A DNA stretch of 64,000 bases. Origin: Simplicispira sedimenti. Its GTDB lineage: Bacteria > Pseudomonadota > Gammaproteobacteria > Burkholderiales > Burkholderiaceae_C. The DNA is taken from the NCBI RefSeq assembly GCF_022760965.1, contig NZ_JAKVIJ010000007.1:1-64000 (forward strand). Direction: 5' to 3'. The number at the start of each line of letters is the position of its first letter. Positions within the stretch are counted from its first letter, which is position 1. Shown here one piece after another: positions 36,296 through 45,100 of this stretch. Below the pieces are notes generated by a model. That model had not been told where the DNA came from. It saw nothing but the letters and a program-made list of their open reading frames with translations, and searched no databases. The position numbers and the translations under genes were made by a program.

Positions 36296-37738
36296 TCAGG
36301 CGTGAGCAGGCTTGACGGCGGGGATGGCCACGTTGACCGAGCGCCCCGAAATGGCCGTCATCCAGACGTTCCAGGCCATGATGATCATGCCTGTGAGGTA
36401 CAACACACCACCGGCGACACGGATCATGTAGAACGGATAGCTCGCCTTGACGCTCTCGACAAAGGTGTAGGTCAGCGTGCCATCGGCGTTGACAGCGCGC
36501 CACATCAGGCCTTGCATCACACCGGCAATCCACATGGCGGCGATGTAGAGCACGATGCCGATGGTGGCGAGCCAGAAGTGCAGCTCGATGGCCTTGACGG
36601 AGTGCATCTTTTCGCGGCCAAACAGACGCGGCACCAGGTAGTACAACGAACCCATGGTGATCAGACCCACCCAACCCAGCGCGCCGGAGTGGACGTGGCC
36701 CACGGTCCAGTCGGTGTAATGGCTCAGGGCATTGACCGTCTTGATGGACATCATCGGACCCTCGAACGTGGACATGCCGTAGAACGACAGCGACACGATC
36801 AGGAAACGCAGGATGGGGTCGTCACGCAGCTTGTGCCATGCGCCCGACAGCGTCATCACACCGTTGATCATGCCGCCCCAGCTCGGGGCCAACAGGATGA
36901 GCGAGAACACCATGCCCACCGATTGCGTCCAGTCAGGCAGCGCGGTGTAGTGCAGATGGTGAGGGCCAGCCCACATGTAGGTGAAAATCAGGGCCCAGAA
37001 GTGCACGATCGACAGGCGATACGAGTACACGGGACGACCGGCCTGCTTGGGGATGAAATAATACATCATGCCCAGGAAGCCCGCCGTGAGGAAGAAGCCC
37101 ACAGCGTTGTGGCCGTACCACCACTGCACCATGGCGTCCTGCACACCTGCATACGCGGAATAGCTCTTCATCAAGCTGACAGGCACCGCAGCACTGTTGA
37201 CCAGGTGCAGCACTGCCACCGCCAAGATGAATGCACCGTAGAACCAGTTGGCCACATAGATGTGACGCACCTTGCGGATGCCGATGGTTCCAAAGAAGAC
37301 GATGGCGTAGGCCACCCAGACCAGCGTGATCAGGATGTCGATGGGCCATTCGAGTTCAGCGTATTCCTTGGCGCTGGTGTAGCCCAGCGGCAAGGAGATG
37401 GCTGCAGCCAGAATCACCAGCTGCCAACCCCAGAAGGTGAAGCCCACCAGCGGACCGCCAAACAGTCGCACCTGGCAAGTGCGCTGAACCACGTAGTAGC
37501 TCGTACCAATGAGCGCGCTGCCGCCGAAAGCAAAAATCACCGCATTGGTGTGCAGGGGGCGCAAGCGCCCGTAGCTGAGCCAGGGGATGTTGAAATTGAG
37601 TTCTGGCCATGCCAGCTGGGCTGCAATGAACACGCCCACCAGCATGCCCACAACACCCCAAACCACGGCCATGATTGAAAACTGCCGCACAACCGTGTCG
37701 TTGTAGTGGGCAGCATCTGCTTTTGTTAGTGAATCCAT
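36296..37738 (-). CDS. ccoN: cbb3 oxidase catalytic subunit I CcoN
   Basis: A 480-residue, 12-helix haem-copper oxidase subunit. Haem and CuB ligands are seen in RPLHTNAVIFAFGGSALIGT, VQWWYGHNAVGFFLTAGFLG, WAGPHHLHYTALPDWTQSVG and DWTVGHVHSGALGWVGLI; the Tyr of the cbb3 type is in the expected region. It reduces O2 to water with high affinity in the inner membrane. An FNR-type box lies 53-66 bases upstream of the ATG at 37738. Confidence 0.97.
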   Translation of the reverse strand: MDSLTKADAAHYNDTVVRQFSIMAVVWGVVGMLVGVFIAAQLAWPELNFNIPWLSYGRLRPLHTNAVIFAFGGSALIGTSYYVVQRTCQVRLFGGPLVGFTFWGWQLVILAAAISLPLGYTSAKEYAELEWPIDILITLVWVAYAIVFFGTIGIRKVRHIYVANWFYGAFILAVAVLHLVNSAAVPVSLMKSYSAYAGVQDAMVQWWYGHNAVGFFLTAGFLGMMYYFIPKQAGRPVYSYRLSIVHFWALIFTYMWAGPHHLHYTALPDWTQSVGMVFSLILLAPSWGGMINGVMTLSGAWHKLRDDPILRFLIVSLSFYGMSTFEGPMMSIKTVNALSHYTDWTVGHVHSGALGWVGLITMGSLYYLVPRLFGREKMHSVKAIELHFWLATIGIVLYIAAMWIAGVMQGLMWRAVNADGTLTYTFVESVKASYPFYMIRVAGGVLYLTGMIIMAWNVWMTAISGRSVNVAIPAVKPAHA

Positions 37739-37790
37739 CGCTTACCTCTTAGAGTTCTCGGAAATAATAACCTCGTTAACGGTAGTGCTA

Positions 37791-37804
37791 TTGACGCTAG
37801 TCAA
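37791..37804 (-). promoter_or_regulatory. FNR/ANR-type box upstream of ccoN
   Basis: TTGAC-GCTA-GTCAA, a perfect inverted repeat matching the TTGAY-N4-RTCAA consensus of FNR/ANR regulators, 53-66 bases upstream of ccoN and overlapping the ccoS stop. It implies that ccoNOQP can be induced from its own promoter at low oxygen. Confidence 0.85.
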
Positions 37805-37938
37805 CCGTCGCGAAGAATGCGTTCTCCCTCCTGCTCCACATTCTCGAACTGTCCCCTGTGCACGGCCCACCAAAGGCCAAGCAGGATCAGCAGCACCAAG
37901 ACCACCGACAGCGGAATCAAGAGATACAGGATGTCCAT
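37801..37938 (-). CDS. ccoS: cbb3 oxidase assembly protein CcoS
   Basis: A 45-residue single-helix protein reading MDILYLLIPLSVVLVLLILL then GLWWAVHRGQFENVEQEG, the conserved CcoS form. It is needed for haem and copper insertion in CcoN. It lies 27 bases after ccoI. Confidence 0.92.
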   Translation of the reverse strand: MDILYLLIPLSVVLVLLILLGLWWAVHRGQFENVEQEGERILRDG

Positions 37939-37965
37939 CAGACCAATTCCAATTGCAGCGGGCAC

Positions 37966-40398
37966 TCAGGCAGAAGCCGCCTGGCCCCTGGGGGCAGAGA
38001 CGTGATCCGAGGCCTGGGGCAGGGGCGCTGAAGGGATCACTGACAAGCGCGCTGCATTCAGGATCACCAGAAGCGAACTCAGCGCCATACCCAGCCCCGC
38101 CAACCATGCCGGCATGTAGCCAGCGATTGCCAAGGGCACGGAAGCCGCGTTGTACGCAGCAGCCCACCATAAATTTTGTCGCACAACCTTTACTGCTTGC
38201 TGGGCTAGGGCTATTGTCCGAACCACCTGCCCGAGATCATCCCCAGGCACCACAAAATCCGCCCGTGCCTGTGCCAACGGCACTGCCCGACCAAAGGCGA
38301 AAGAGGCGTGCGCCGCCGCCAGCACCGGCCCATCGTTGAGCCCGTCTCCCACCATGGCCACACGGTGACCCTGGGCCTGCAATGCGCGCATTGCAGCAAG
38401 CTTGTCGGCTGGTGCGCACTCTGCACGCCAATCGGTAATACCCACACTGGCGGCCAACCGGGCGACGGCATCGGCGCGGTCGCCCGAAAGTAAATACACG
38501 CCCATTCCTGCTTGGCGCAGCCCGGCCACGGCTGCGCTGCTGTGCGGCCGCAGATCCTCAGCCAACACGAACCGCGCCCATTCATGGGATTGCCCGGCAT
38601 CATCGATGAGCGCCAGCCAGACACTGCCCGAACCATCCAGCAGCCCCCCACCTTCCGGCGACGTCAAGCCCGCGTGGCGTGCCGACCCCAGGCGCAGCAA
38701 CCACGCCGGGCCCGTGCCATCGACTTGCTGCACCAGCGCCTGCAACCCCAGGCCGGGCAGTTCCTGCAGATCCCGAACCGCCCATTGGCCCGCCACACCA
38801 CGCTGCTGCGCGGCCTGCACGAGCGCGCGCGACACCGGATGCAGGGACTGCGCCGCCATGGCTGCCGCCATTCCCAGCACCTGCATTTCCTGTCCCACCT
38901 GGGTTGGCTCTATGGCCTGCACCGTCATGCTGTCGCGCGTGAGGGTGCCGGTCTTGTCGAACACCACCGTATCCACCTGCGAGAGCGATTCAAGGGCCTG
39001 CAGGTTGCGCACCAGCACCCCGCTGCGCGCCAACGCTCCAGCCGCAGACAACATGGCCACCGGCGTAGCCAGCGACAAAGCGCAAGGACAGGTCACAATG
39101 AGTACGGCCACCGCCACCATGAGCGCGCGCGCCGGATCGGTGGGCCACCACCAGGCCGCCGCCAACGCCGCTGCGAGCAGCACCAGCACCAGAAAGGGCC
39201 GCGCAATGCGATCGGCCAACTGTGCCAACCGGGGCTTTTGCGTGGCGGCACTTTCCATCAAGGCGACGATCTGGGCAAACCGGGTATCTTCTCCCAAGCC
39301 CTCCACCTGCACCAGAACTGGCGATTGCAGGTTGAAGCTGCCCGCCACCACCTTGCTGCCCGGGCCACGCTGCACGGGTGTGGATTCACCGGTCAACAGT
39401 GCCTCGTCGGCCAATGTGCGGCCTTCGATCACCTGCCCGTCGGCTGCAAAGGCCTCGCCCGGCAGTACGCGCACCACGTCGCCCACTTGCAGACGACGCA
39501 CGGCCACGCGTTCGAAATCGCCTCCATCGGTACGGCGCAACACGCTGGGAGGCAAGCGATTGAGCACCGCCTCCAGTGCGCCCGCGGTGCGGTCGCGCAG
39601 ACGCGTCTCCAACCAGCGGCCGGTGAGCAGAAAGAAGACAAACATGGTCAGCGAATCAAAATAGACCTCGTGACCAAACACACCTTCCGGATCGAACGTG
39701 CCGATCGAGCTCACGACAAAGGTGATGAGCATCCCCAGTGCCACCGGAAGATCCATGCTGATGCGCCTCAGCCGGATATCGCGCAGGGCGCTTGAAAAGA
39801 ACGGGCCGCAGGCAAACAGGACCACCGGCAGACTGATGACCCAGGAGGCCCAGCGCAGCAAGCGCTCCATCTCCATGGACAGATCGCCCGGTGCTGCCAC
39901 GTAGGCAGGCCACGCATACATCATGACCTGCATCATGCAAAAACCCGCCACCAGCCAGCGCCACAAGGCCTGGCGGTGCTCGCGCTGGCGCTGGTCGCGC
40001 GCCTGCGCGTCCAGCGCAGGCAAGGCACGGTACCCTGCCTGGCGCAGCGCCTGCATCCATACCGACGGACGTGTGTGGTCCGGCTGCCAGACCACGCGGG
40101 CGCGCTGGGTGGCCGCACTGACATCGGCGCGCTGGACCCCGGGCACGCGGCACAGCGCCTCTTCAATGGTCAGGGCACATGCAGCGCAGTGCATGCCTTC
40201 AATGACCACATTCGACTCCCAGGCGCCGGGATACCGATCCCGCCCCTCCTGCGCCGAACATTCCCGACCAAACGACGGCCACTCCTGCGGATCGTCCAGC
40301 AAGACCTCATCGGCCGAGCCATCCGGCGCATCTGCGCCCTTTGCCGGGTATGGGTCGCCAGGACGCATATCCAGTGCCGGGGCAAGAATCTTTGACAT
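37966..40398 (-). CDS. ccoI: copper-translocating P1B-type ATPase CcoI
   Basis: An 810-residue P-type ATPase. One HMA metal-binding domain has GMHCAAC (Cys71, Cys74) after an unusual Pro/Asp-rich N-terminal 60 residues. The membrane CPC motif is in VTCPCALSLATPVAML, the phosphorylation site is DKTGT, the HP motif SLHPVS and the hinge MVGDGLNDGPVL. It supplies copper for cbb3 assembly. It is first in the locus, upstream of ccoS and ccoN, whereas CcoI more often follows ccoNOQPGH. A short patch near 38160-38225 is AT-rich but encodes a conserved segment (VRQNLWWAAAYN). Confidence 0.95.
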   Translation of the reverse strand: MSKILAPALDMRPGDPYPAKGADAPDGSADEVLLDDPQEWPSFGRECSAQEGRDRYPGAWESNVVIEGMHCAACALTIEEALCRVPGVQRADVSAATQRARVVWQPDHTRPSVWMQALRQAGYRALPALDAQARDQRQREHRQALWRWLVAGFCMMQVMMYAWPAYVAAPGDLSMEMERLLRWASWVISLPVVLFACGPFFSSALRDIRLRRISMDLPVALGMLITFVVSSIGTFDPEGVFGHEVYFDSLTMFVFFLLTGRWLETRLRDRTAGALEAVLNRLPPSVLRRTDGGDFERVAVRRLQVGDVVRVLPGEAFAADGQVIEGRTLADEALLTGESTPVQRGPGSKVVAGSFNLQSPVLVQVEGLGEDTRFAQIVALMESAATQKPRLAQLADRIARPFLVLVLLAAALAAAWWWPTDPARALMVAVAVLIVTCPCALSLATPVAMLSAAGALARSGVLVRNLQALESLSQVDTVVFDKTGTLTRDSMTVQAIEPTQVGQEMQVLGMAAAMAAQSLHPVSRALVQAAQQRGVAGQWAVRDLQELPGLGLQALVQQVDGTGPAWLLRLGSARHAGLTSPEGGGLLDGSGSVWLALIDDAGQSHEWARFVLAEDLRPHSSAAVAGLRQAGMGVYLLSGDRADAVARLAASVGITDWRAECAPADKLAAMRALQAQGHRVAMVGDGLNDGPVLAAAHASFAFGRAVPLAQARADFVVPGDDLGQVVRTIALAQQAVKVVRQNLWWAAAYNAASVPLAIAGYMPAWLAGLGMALSSLLVILNAARLSVIPSAPLPQASDHVSAPRGQAASA

Positions 40399-40432
40399 GG
40401 GGCAAGCTTACAGTTACTTAGCCTCCAGATAT

Positions 40433-40446
40433 TTGACCACGGTCAA
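40433..40446. promoter_or_regulatory. FNR/ANR-type box between ccoI and uspA
   Basis: TTGAC-CACG-GTCAA, a perfect inverted repeat, lies 35 bases before ccoI on one side and 54 bases before uspA on the other. It could activate either or both promoters under low oxygen. Confidence 0.85.
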
Positions 40447-40500
40447 TTTAAAACACGTGTTTTTTACTCTAATCAAGTTTTTCAGCACAGAGGATTCACC

Positions 40501-40944
40501 ATGTACCAACGCATTCTGATTGCCACAGACGGCTCCAAGCTCTCGGACAAGGCGGTTCAGGACGGGCTGACGCTGGCGGCACAATGCGGCGCAAGCGCTG
40601 TGGCACTCAAGGTGGTGCCGCGTTACCCACGCAGCTACTTTGAAGGCGGCATGCCCGTGGATCCCAGCGATGTGCGCCGGATCGAAAAGCAGTGGGCCGA
40701 CGCGGCCCAGGCCGAAGTCGATGGAGTCAAGACCCGGGGGCAGGCCCTGGGCGTCAACGTGAAGGCCGTCGTTGCCAAGTCCGACCTGGTGGCGGAGGCC
40801 GTGATCGCCGCCGCCAAGAAGCACAAATGCGACCTGATCGTGATGGCCTCGCACGGCCGCAAGGGCATCAAGCGCCTGCTGCTGGGCAGCGAAACCCAGC
40901 ATGTGCTGACGCATTCGCACATTCCGGTGCTGGTATTGCGATAA
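40501..40944 (+). CDS. universal stress protein UspA family
   Basis: A 147-residue UspA-fold protein: MYQRILIATDGSKLSDKAVQ at the start and an ATP-loop near the end (ASHGRKGIKRLLLGSETQHV), where the first Gly of the G-x2-G motif is Ala. The divergent position to ccoI with a shared FNR box suggests induction at low oxygen, as for other anaerobically induced Usps. AGAGGA precedes the ATG. Confidence 0.9.
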   Translation: MYQRILIATDGSKLSDKAVQDGLTLAAQCGASAVALKVVPRYPRSYFEGGMPVDPSDVRRIEKQWADAAQAEVDGVKTRGQALGVNVKAVVAKSDLVAEAVIAAAKKHKCDLIVMASHGRKGIKRLLLGSETQHVLTHSHIPVLVLR

Positions 40945-40994
40945 AAAACGGCTTCAACGCTTATCCATCAAGCGCTGACAGCTATATTTTCAAT
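40943..40994. repeat. dispersed AGCGC palindromic repeat after uspA
   Basis: AAAAACGGCTTCAACGCTTA, TCCATCAAGCGCTGACAGCT, ATATTTTCAAT. The core CGCTT/AAGCG arms and the A/T flanks match the other copies. It overlaps the uspA stop and ends just before the terminator. Confidence 0.75.
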
Positions 40995-40996
40995 AG

Positions 40997-41023
40997 AAAA
41001 ACGGGCCTTCAAGGCCCGTTTTT
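40997..41023. terminator. bidirectional terminator between uspA and matB
   Basis: AAAAACGGGCCTT, C, AAGGCCCGTTTTT: a 13-base perfect inverted repeat with A and T tracts at its ends, 20 bases from the matB stop. Confidence 0.9.
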
Positions 41024-41042
41024 CTAGGGAATTTGTGGACGT

Positions 41043-42605
41043 TCAGGCGAACAGCCCCTTGTACTGCTCGCGCAGCAGGTTCTTCTGCACCTTGCCCATG
41101 GTGTTGCGCGGCAGCTCCGGCACCACGTAGCACTGCTTGGGAATCTTGAAGTTGGCCAGCTGCGACTTGAGCTGCGTCACGATGGCCTCGGGCTGCAGCA
41201 CCGCGCCGGGCTTGGCAATCACCACCGCCACGCCCACCTCGCCAAAATCCGGGTGCGGCACGCCCACCAGCGCGCTCTCGGCCACGCCGGGCAGCTCGTT
41301 GATGTAGCCCTCGACCTCGGCCGGATAGACGTTGTAGCCGCCGCTGATGATCAGGTCCTTGCTGCGGCCGACAATGCGCACGTAGCCGCGCTCGTCCACC
41401 ACGCCCACATCGCCGGTCTTGAACCAGCCATCGGGGGTGAACTCCTCGGCCGTCTTCTCGGGCATGCGCCAGTATCCCTTGAACACGTTGGCGCCGCGCA
41501 CCTGGATATTGCCGGTCTCGCCCACGGCCAATGCCTGGCCGTCGTCCCCCACCACGCGCAGGCCCACGCCGGGCAGCGGGAAGCCCACGGTGCCGCCACG
41601 GCGCTCGTCCTGGCCGCCATGGCGCGCATCCGCCGCATAGGGGTTGGAGGTGAGCATGATGGTCTCGCTCATGCCGTAGCGCTCCAGAATGGTGTGGCCC
41701 GTGCGCTCCTGCCAGTCGCGGAAGGTTTCGATGAGCAGCGGCGCCGAGCCCGAGATGAACAGGCGCATGTTCCGTGCGGCCTCGCGCGTGAGCGCGCCCT
41801 CGCCCAGCATGCGCACATACAGCGTGGGCACGCCCATGAACACGGTGGCACGCGGCAGCACGGCAATCACGGCCTTGGGGTCGAACTTCGCCAGCCAGAG
41901 CATCTTGCTGCCGCCCAGCAGCGCCGCGTGGATGGCCACGAACAGCCCGTGCACATGGAAGATGGGCAGCGCGTGGATCAGCACGTCGTCCCGGCGCCAG
42001 CCCCAGTATTCATTCAGCATCACCGCGTTGGACAGCAGGTTGCCGTGCGTCAGCATGGCCCCCTTGCTGCGGCCCGTGGTGCCGCTGGTGTAGAGGATGG
42101 CGGCCAGGTCGTCCGCACCCTTGCGCGCCGCCTCGTGCGTGTCGGCATGGTGCGCCGCGCGCTCCAGCAGGCTGCCGTCGCGGTTCTCGCTCAGCGTGAA
42201 CACATGGCGCGTGCCGGCCGTGAAGGCGATCTTCGACACCCAGCCGAAATTGCCCGGCGTGCACACCACCACGGCGGGCTCGGCGTTACCGATGAAGTAC
42301 TCGATCTCGGCGCTCTGGTAGGCCGTGTTGAGCGGCAAGAAGACATAGCCCGCGCGCAGCGTGGCCAGGTACAGCAGCAGGGCCTCGACCGACTTCTCCA
42401 CCTGCACCGCCACGCGGCTGCCGCCCGGCAGACCCAGCGAGGCCAGCAGGTTGGCGATGCGGCTGCTGGCGCGGTCGATGTCGCGCCAGGTGTAGTACAG
42501 CGGCGTGCCATCGGGCGCCGTGGTCTCGATGGCCGTGGCGTCCAGGTCGGCGGGAAAGGCCGCGCGCAGGGCGGCGAACAGGCTGTCGTTGCGGAGTACG
42601 GTCAT
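41043..42605 (-). CDS. matB: malonyl-CoA synthetase MatB
   Basis: A 520-residue ANL ligase whose sequence (SLFAALRAAFPADLDATAIE, LPIFHVHGLFVAIHAALLGG, RYGMSETIMLTSNPY) is that of MatB, which converts malonate, ATP and CoA to malonyl-CoA. P-loop YTSGTTGRSKGAML, A7/A8 FKTGDVGVVDERGYVRIVGR and the C-terminal Lys (RNTMGKVQKNLLRE) are intact. It is the last gene of an operon that starts with malonyl-CoA decarboxylase, giving a route malonate to malonyl-CoA to acetyl-CoA. No malonate transporter is adjacent. Confidence 0.93.
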   Translation of the reverse strand: MTVLRNDSLFAALRAAFPADLDATAIETTAPDGTPLYYTWRDIDRASSRIANLLASLGLPGGSRVAVQVEKSVEALLLYLATLRAGYVFLPLNTAYQSAEIEYFIGNAEPAVVVCTPGNFGWVSKIAFTAGTRHVFTLSENRDGSLLERAAHHADTHEAARKGADDLAAILYTSGTTGRSKGAMLTHGNLLSNAVMLNEYWGWRRDDVLIHALPIFHVHGLFVAIHAALLGGSKMLWLAKFDPKAVIAVLPRATVFMGVPTLYVRMLGEGALTREAARNMRLFISGSAPLLIETFRDWQERTGHTILERYGMSETIMLTSNPYAADARHGGQDERRGGTVGFPLPGVGLRVVGDDGQALAVGETGNIQVRGANVFKGYWRMPEKTAEEFTPDGWFKTGDVGVVDERGYVRIVGRSKDLIISGGYNVYPAEVEGYINELPGVAESALVGVPHPDFGEVGVAVVIAKPGAVLQPEAIVTQLKSQLANFKIPKQCYVVPELPRNTMGKVQKNLLREQYKGLFA

Positions 42606-42622
42606 GGTGAAGGACGGGTCCG

Positions 42623-43441
42623 TCAGAAGGCAGGAGGACGTTTGGCGAGAAAGGCGTGGATGCCCTCGCGGTGCTCGGCGCTGTCGGCGTAGGCATAGGG
42701 ATCCATGCCATCGGATGCTATTGTTTTGATAGCTGCCAACGATTTACCAGTAAGCGCTGGAGGCATTTTTAGTGCCCGAAGTGTCTGCTTGTTCAGGCGC
42801 GCGGCCTGCGGTGCCAGCGCGGCCACGCGCTGGGCTGTGCCCAGGGCGTCGGCCTGCAACAGCTCGTCGGGCACCACGCGGCTCAGAAACCCGCGCGCCA
42901 ACATGTCGGGCGAGCTGAAGGTGGCGGCTTCGAGCAGCATCTGGCGTGCCGTCAGTTCGCCCACGGCGCCTGCCACCAGCTGCGCCTCGCGCGGCGCCAT
43001 CGGAAAGCCCAGGCGCGCGATGGGCGCGCCAAAGCGCGCACCCGTGGCGGCAATGCGGATGTCGCAGCAACTGGCAATCTCCACACCCGCGCCCATGCAG
43101 GCGCCAGCGATGCGCGCGACGATGGGCACGTCGCAGGCCAGCATGGCCGAGAGGCCGCCCCAGACATCGTTCTCATGGAAATCGCGCAACTGCGCCGCAT
43201 CGAAGCGGAAAGCCGGGTATTCGGAGATGTCGCCACCCGCGCAGAACGCGCCATCCGCGCCTTCGATCAGCACGCAGCGCGCTTCTGTATTGCGCTGGAT
43301 GCTCTCGAAAACAGAGCGCAACTGGCGCCACATGGCGCGCGACATGGCATTGAGCCGCCCGGTGTGGCGCAAGGTCACCACCACCACACCGGCGGCGCCG
43401 GCTTCTCCGGCGGCCGGGGCCGCCACCACTTCTGCTGTCAT
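42623..43441 (-). CDS. enoyl-CoA hydratase/isomerase family protein
   Basis: A 272-residue crotonase-fold protein. The oxyanion-hole segments are GADGAFCAGGDISEYP and ACMGAGVEIASCCDIRIA. At the two usual catalytic Glu positions I read Ala/Gly-rich ARLGFPMAPREAQL with a possible acid at the RE pair, so hydratase activity is uncertain. It sits between malonyl-CoA decarboxylase and MatB, where a crotonase is not required by the simple malonate route. Its C-terminal part (about residues 224-242, KMPPALTGKSLAAIKTIASD) is encoded by the dispersed repeat at 42717-42771. Confidence 0.82.
   Translation of the reverse strand: MTAEVVAAPAAGEAGAAGVVVVTLRHTGRLNAMSRAMWRQLRSVFESIQRNTEARCVLIEGADGAFCAGGDISEYPAFRFDAAQLRDFHENDVWGGLSAMLACDVPIVARIAGACMGAGVEIASCCDIRIAATGARFGAPIARLGFPMAPREAQLVAGAVGELTARQMLLEAATFSSPDMLARGFLSRVVPDELLQADALGTAQRVAALAPQAARLNKQTLRALKMPPALTGKSLAAIKTIASDGMDPYAYADSAEHREGIHAFLAKRPPAF
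42717..42771. repeat. dispersed AGCGC palindromic repeat, copy inside the crotonase gene
   Basis: GCTATTGTTTTGATAGCTGC, CAACGATTTACCAGTAAGCG, CTGGAGGCATTTTTA. It is nearly the same as the 57982 copy with left and right arms exchanged. Read in frame. Confidence 0.75.
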
Positions 43442-43478
43442 GTGTATGGATTCCTTCTGAACCGGTCCTGTCGCGCTT

Positions 43479-44930
43479 TCAGCGGAAGGCACACAGGCCT
43501 TCGATCTCGCGCGACGCCGCCACCTGGCCTTCGGCCAGCTGGGCGCGGTGTTTGTCGATGCGCTTGAGATCGTACAAGTAGTTCACCATCAGCCCGTAGG
43601 ACTGCTTGAGCCCCTTGGGCGACGGGTCGCCCGCCCAGTTGAGCCGCTCCACGCGCGCCCCATTGCCCAGGTGGAAGCGTGCCACCGGATCCACGGGCTT
43701 GCCGTCCTGCAGTTCGCGCGCCAGGTAGTGCGCGGCGCACTGCAGCAGCATCTGGCGCACGGGCGAGCGCTCGTCCAGCGCCTGCGCCCTGTCGAACGCC
43801 GCGAGCAGGTGCGAGGCCTGCGGCGGCTCGAAGCCCACGGCCCGTCCCAGTTCCGCACGGCGGCGCTCGTCCAGGCGCTCGAGCATGGCGCCTGCGTTCT
43901 TGCCCAGCCAGGAGCGCAGGCCCGGAATCGGCGAGAGCGTGGCGAAGGTGCGCAGGCGCGGGAATTCCTGCTTGAGCGTCTCCACCACATGCTTGATGAG
44001 CGAGTCGCCAAAGCTCACGCCGCGCAGGCCCGTCTGGGTGTTGCTGATGGAATAAAAGATGGCCGTGGTGGCTTTGCTGATATCGCACGGCGCTGCGGCC
44101 TCGTCGAGCAGCGGCGTGATGCTGTCGGAGATGCGATCCACCAGCGCCACCTCGACGAAGATCAGCGGCTCATTGGGCAGGCGCGGGTGGAAGAAGCCGT
44201 AGCAGCGGCGGTCGCTGTCGAGGCGGTTCTTCAGGTCGGCCCAGCTGCGGATGTCGTGCACGGCCTCGTACTGGATGAGCTTTTCCAGCAGCGAGGCGGG
44301 CGAATCCCAGGACAGGCGGCGCAGCTCCAGAAAGGCCACATCGAACCAGGTGGAGAACAGCTGCTCCAGCTCGGCATCCAGTGCCAGCAGGCGCTTGTCT
44401 TGCTTCAGGGCCGGCAGCAGCTCGGCGCGCAAATCCACCAGGAAGCGCATGCCCTGCGGAAACACCGCGAAGCGCTGCAGCAGCCGCGTGCGCGGCGACA
44501 CCAGCGCACGGCGCAGGTGGATCTCGGCCTGGCCCTCCTCTTCCGTGCCCGCCGCCGCCTCGTAGCGCAGGCGCGCCGACTTGAAGCGCGTGGCGTCGGG
44601 CGCGAACTGCTCGCTCATGAGCAGCCACATGTCGCGCCGCTCCTCGGGCTCGGCCTGCGCATACCACTGCGCCACGGCCTGGGCCCGGGCACCGCCCTCG
44701 ACCTCGCTCACGCGCGGCGCCACCACTTCCTGCAGGTCGGCCAGCAGGCGGCGCAGGGCGCGCGGCGACAGCGCCTCGTTGCCGCGCCTGAGTGTGGCCT
44801 GCAGGCGCTCGTGGGTGCTGCGCTCCACCTCCACTTTGGCGGCCTGTGCAGCCGTCGGGGCGCCTTCAGCGGCACGGGAGCCGCGCAGGCGCGAAACGCT
44901 GCGGGCGATCCATTCGGGAGCGGTGGTCAT
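43479..44930 (-). CDS. malonyl-CoA decarboxylase
   Basis: A 483-residue malonyl-CoA decarboxylase: an N-terminal helical domain (about 1-200) and a GNAT-fold catalytic domain with CYGFFHPRLPNEPLIFVEVA, FYSISNTQTGLRGVSFGDSL and FATLSPIPGLRSWL, the region that holds the catalytic Ser/His pair. It converts malonyl-CoA to acetyl-CoA and CO2. The ATG at 44930 begins MTTAPEWIARSVSRLRG. It is first in an operon with the crotonase and MatB genes and faces the SDR-tetR pair across a palindromic operator. Confidence 0.93.
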   Translation of the reverse strand: MTTAPEWIARSVSRLRGSRAAEGAPTAAQAAKVEVERSTHERLQATLRRGNEALSPRALRRLLADLQEVVAPRVSEVEGGARAQAVAQWYAQAEPEERRDMWLLMSEQFAPDATRFKSARLRYEAAAGTEEEGQAEIHLRRALVSPRTRLLQRFAVFPQGMRFLVDLRAELLPALKQDKRLLALDAELEQLFSTWFDVAFLELRRLSWDSPASLLEKLIQYEAVHDIRSWADLKNRLDSDRRCYGFFHPRLPNEPLIFVEVALVDRISDSITPLLDEAAAPCDISKATTAIFYSISNTQTGLRGVSFGDSLIKHVVETLKQEFPRLRTFATLSPIPGLRSWLGKNAGAMLERLDERRRAELGRAVGFEPPQASHLLAAFDRAQALDERSPVRQMLLQCAAHYLARELQDGKPVDPVARFHLGNGARVERLNWAGDPSPKGLKQSYGLMVNYLYDLKRIDKHRAQLAEGQVAASREIEGLCAFR

Positions 44931-45014
44931 GGGCTTGATCGAGAAGACGTTGAGAGGCCGGTCACGGCAGAAATTATTGGCCATTGTGTGCGAGCACAGG
45001 CCACCAGAACAAAA

Positions 45015-45029
45015 TAGACACACTGTCTA
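45015..45029. promoter_or_regulatory. palindromic operator between malonyl-CoA decarboxylase and SDR-tetR
   Basis: TAGACA-CAC-TGTCTA, perfect 6-base arms, in the 170-base divergent promoter region. Because a TetR gene is second in the rightward operon, this is the natural candidate for its autoregulatory and cross-regulatory site. Confidence 0.65.
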
Positions 45030-45100
45030 GACGAACTGTTTTTGTTTCGGTACAGTCGCCCAGCAACGCTCCAACCCGGGGCAGCCCCGAAAGGAAAATC

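Noticed and set aside
38160..38225. AT-rich patch inside ccoI as a further repeat copy
   Set aside because: It encodes a conserved P-type ATPase segment and lacks the AGCGCTT/AAGCGC arms.
40392..40406. TTGACATGGGGCAAG near the ccoI start as an extra FNR box
   Set aside because: Only one half-site matches; it includes the start codon region.
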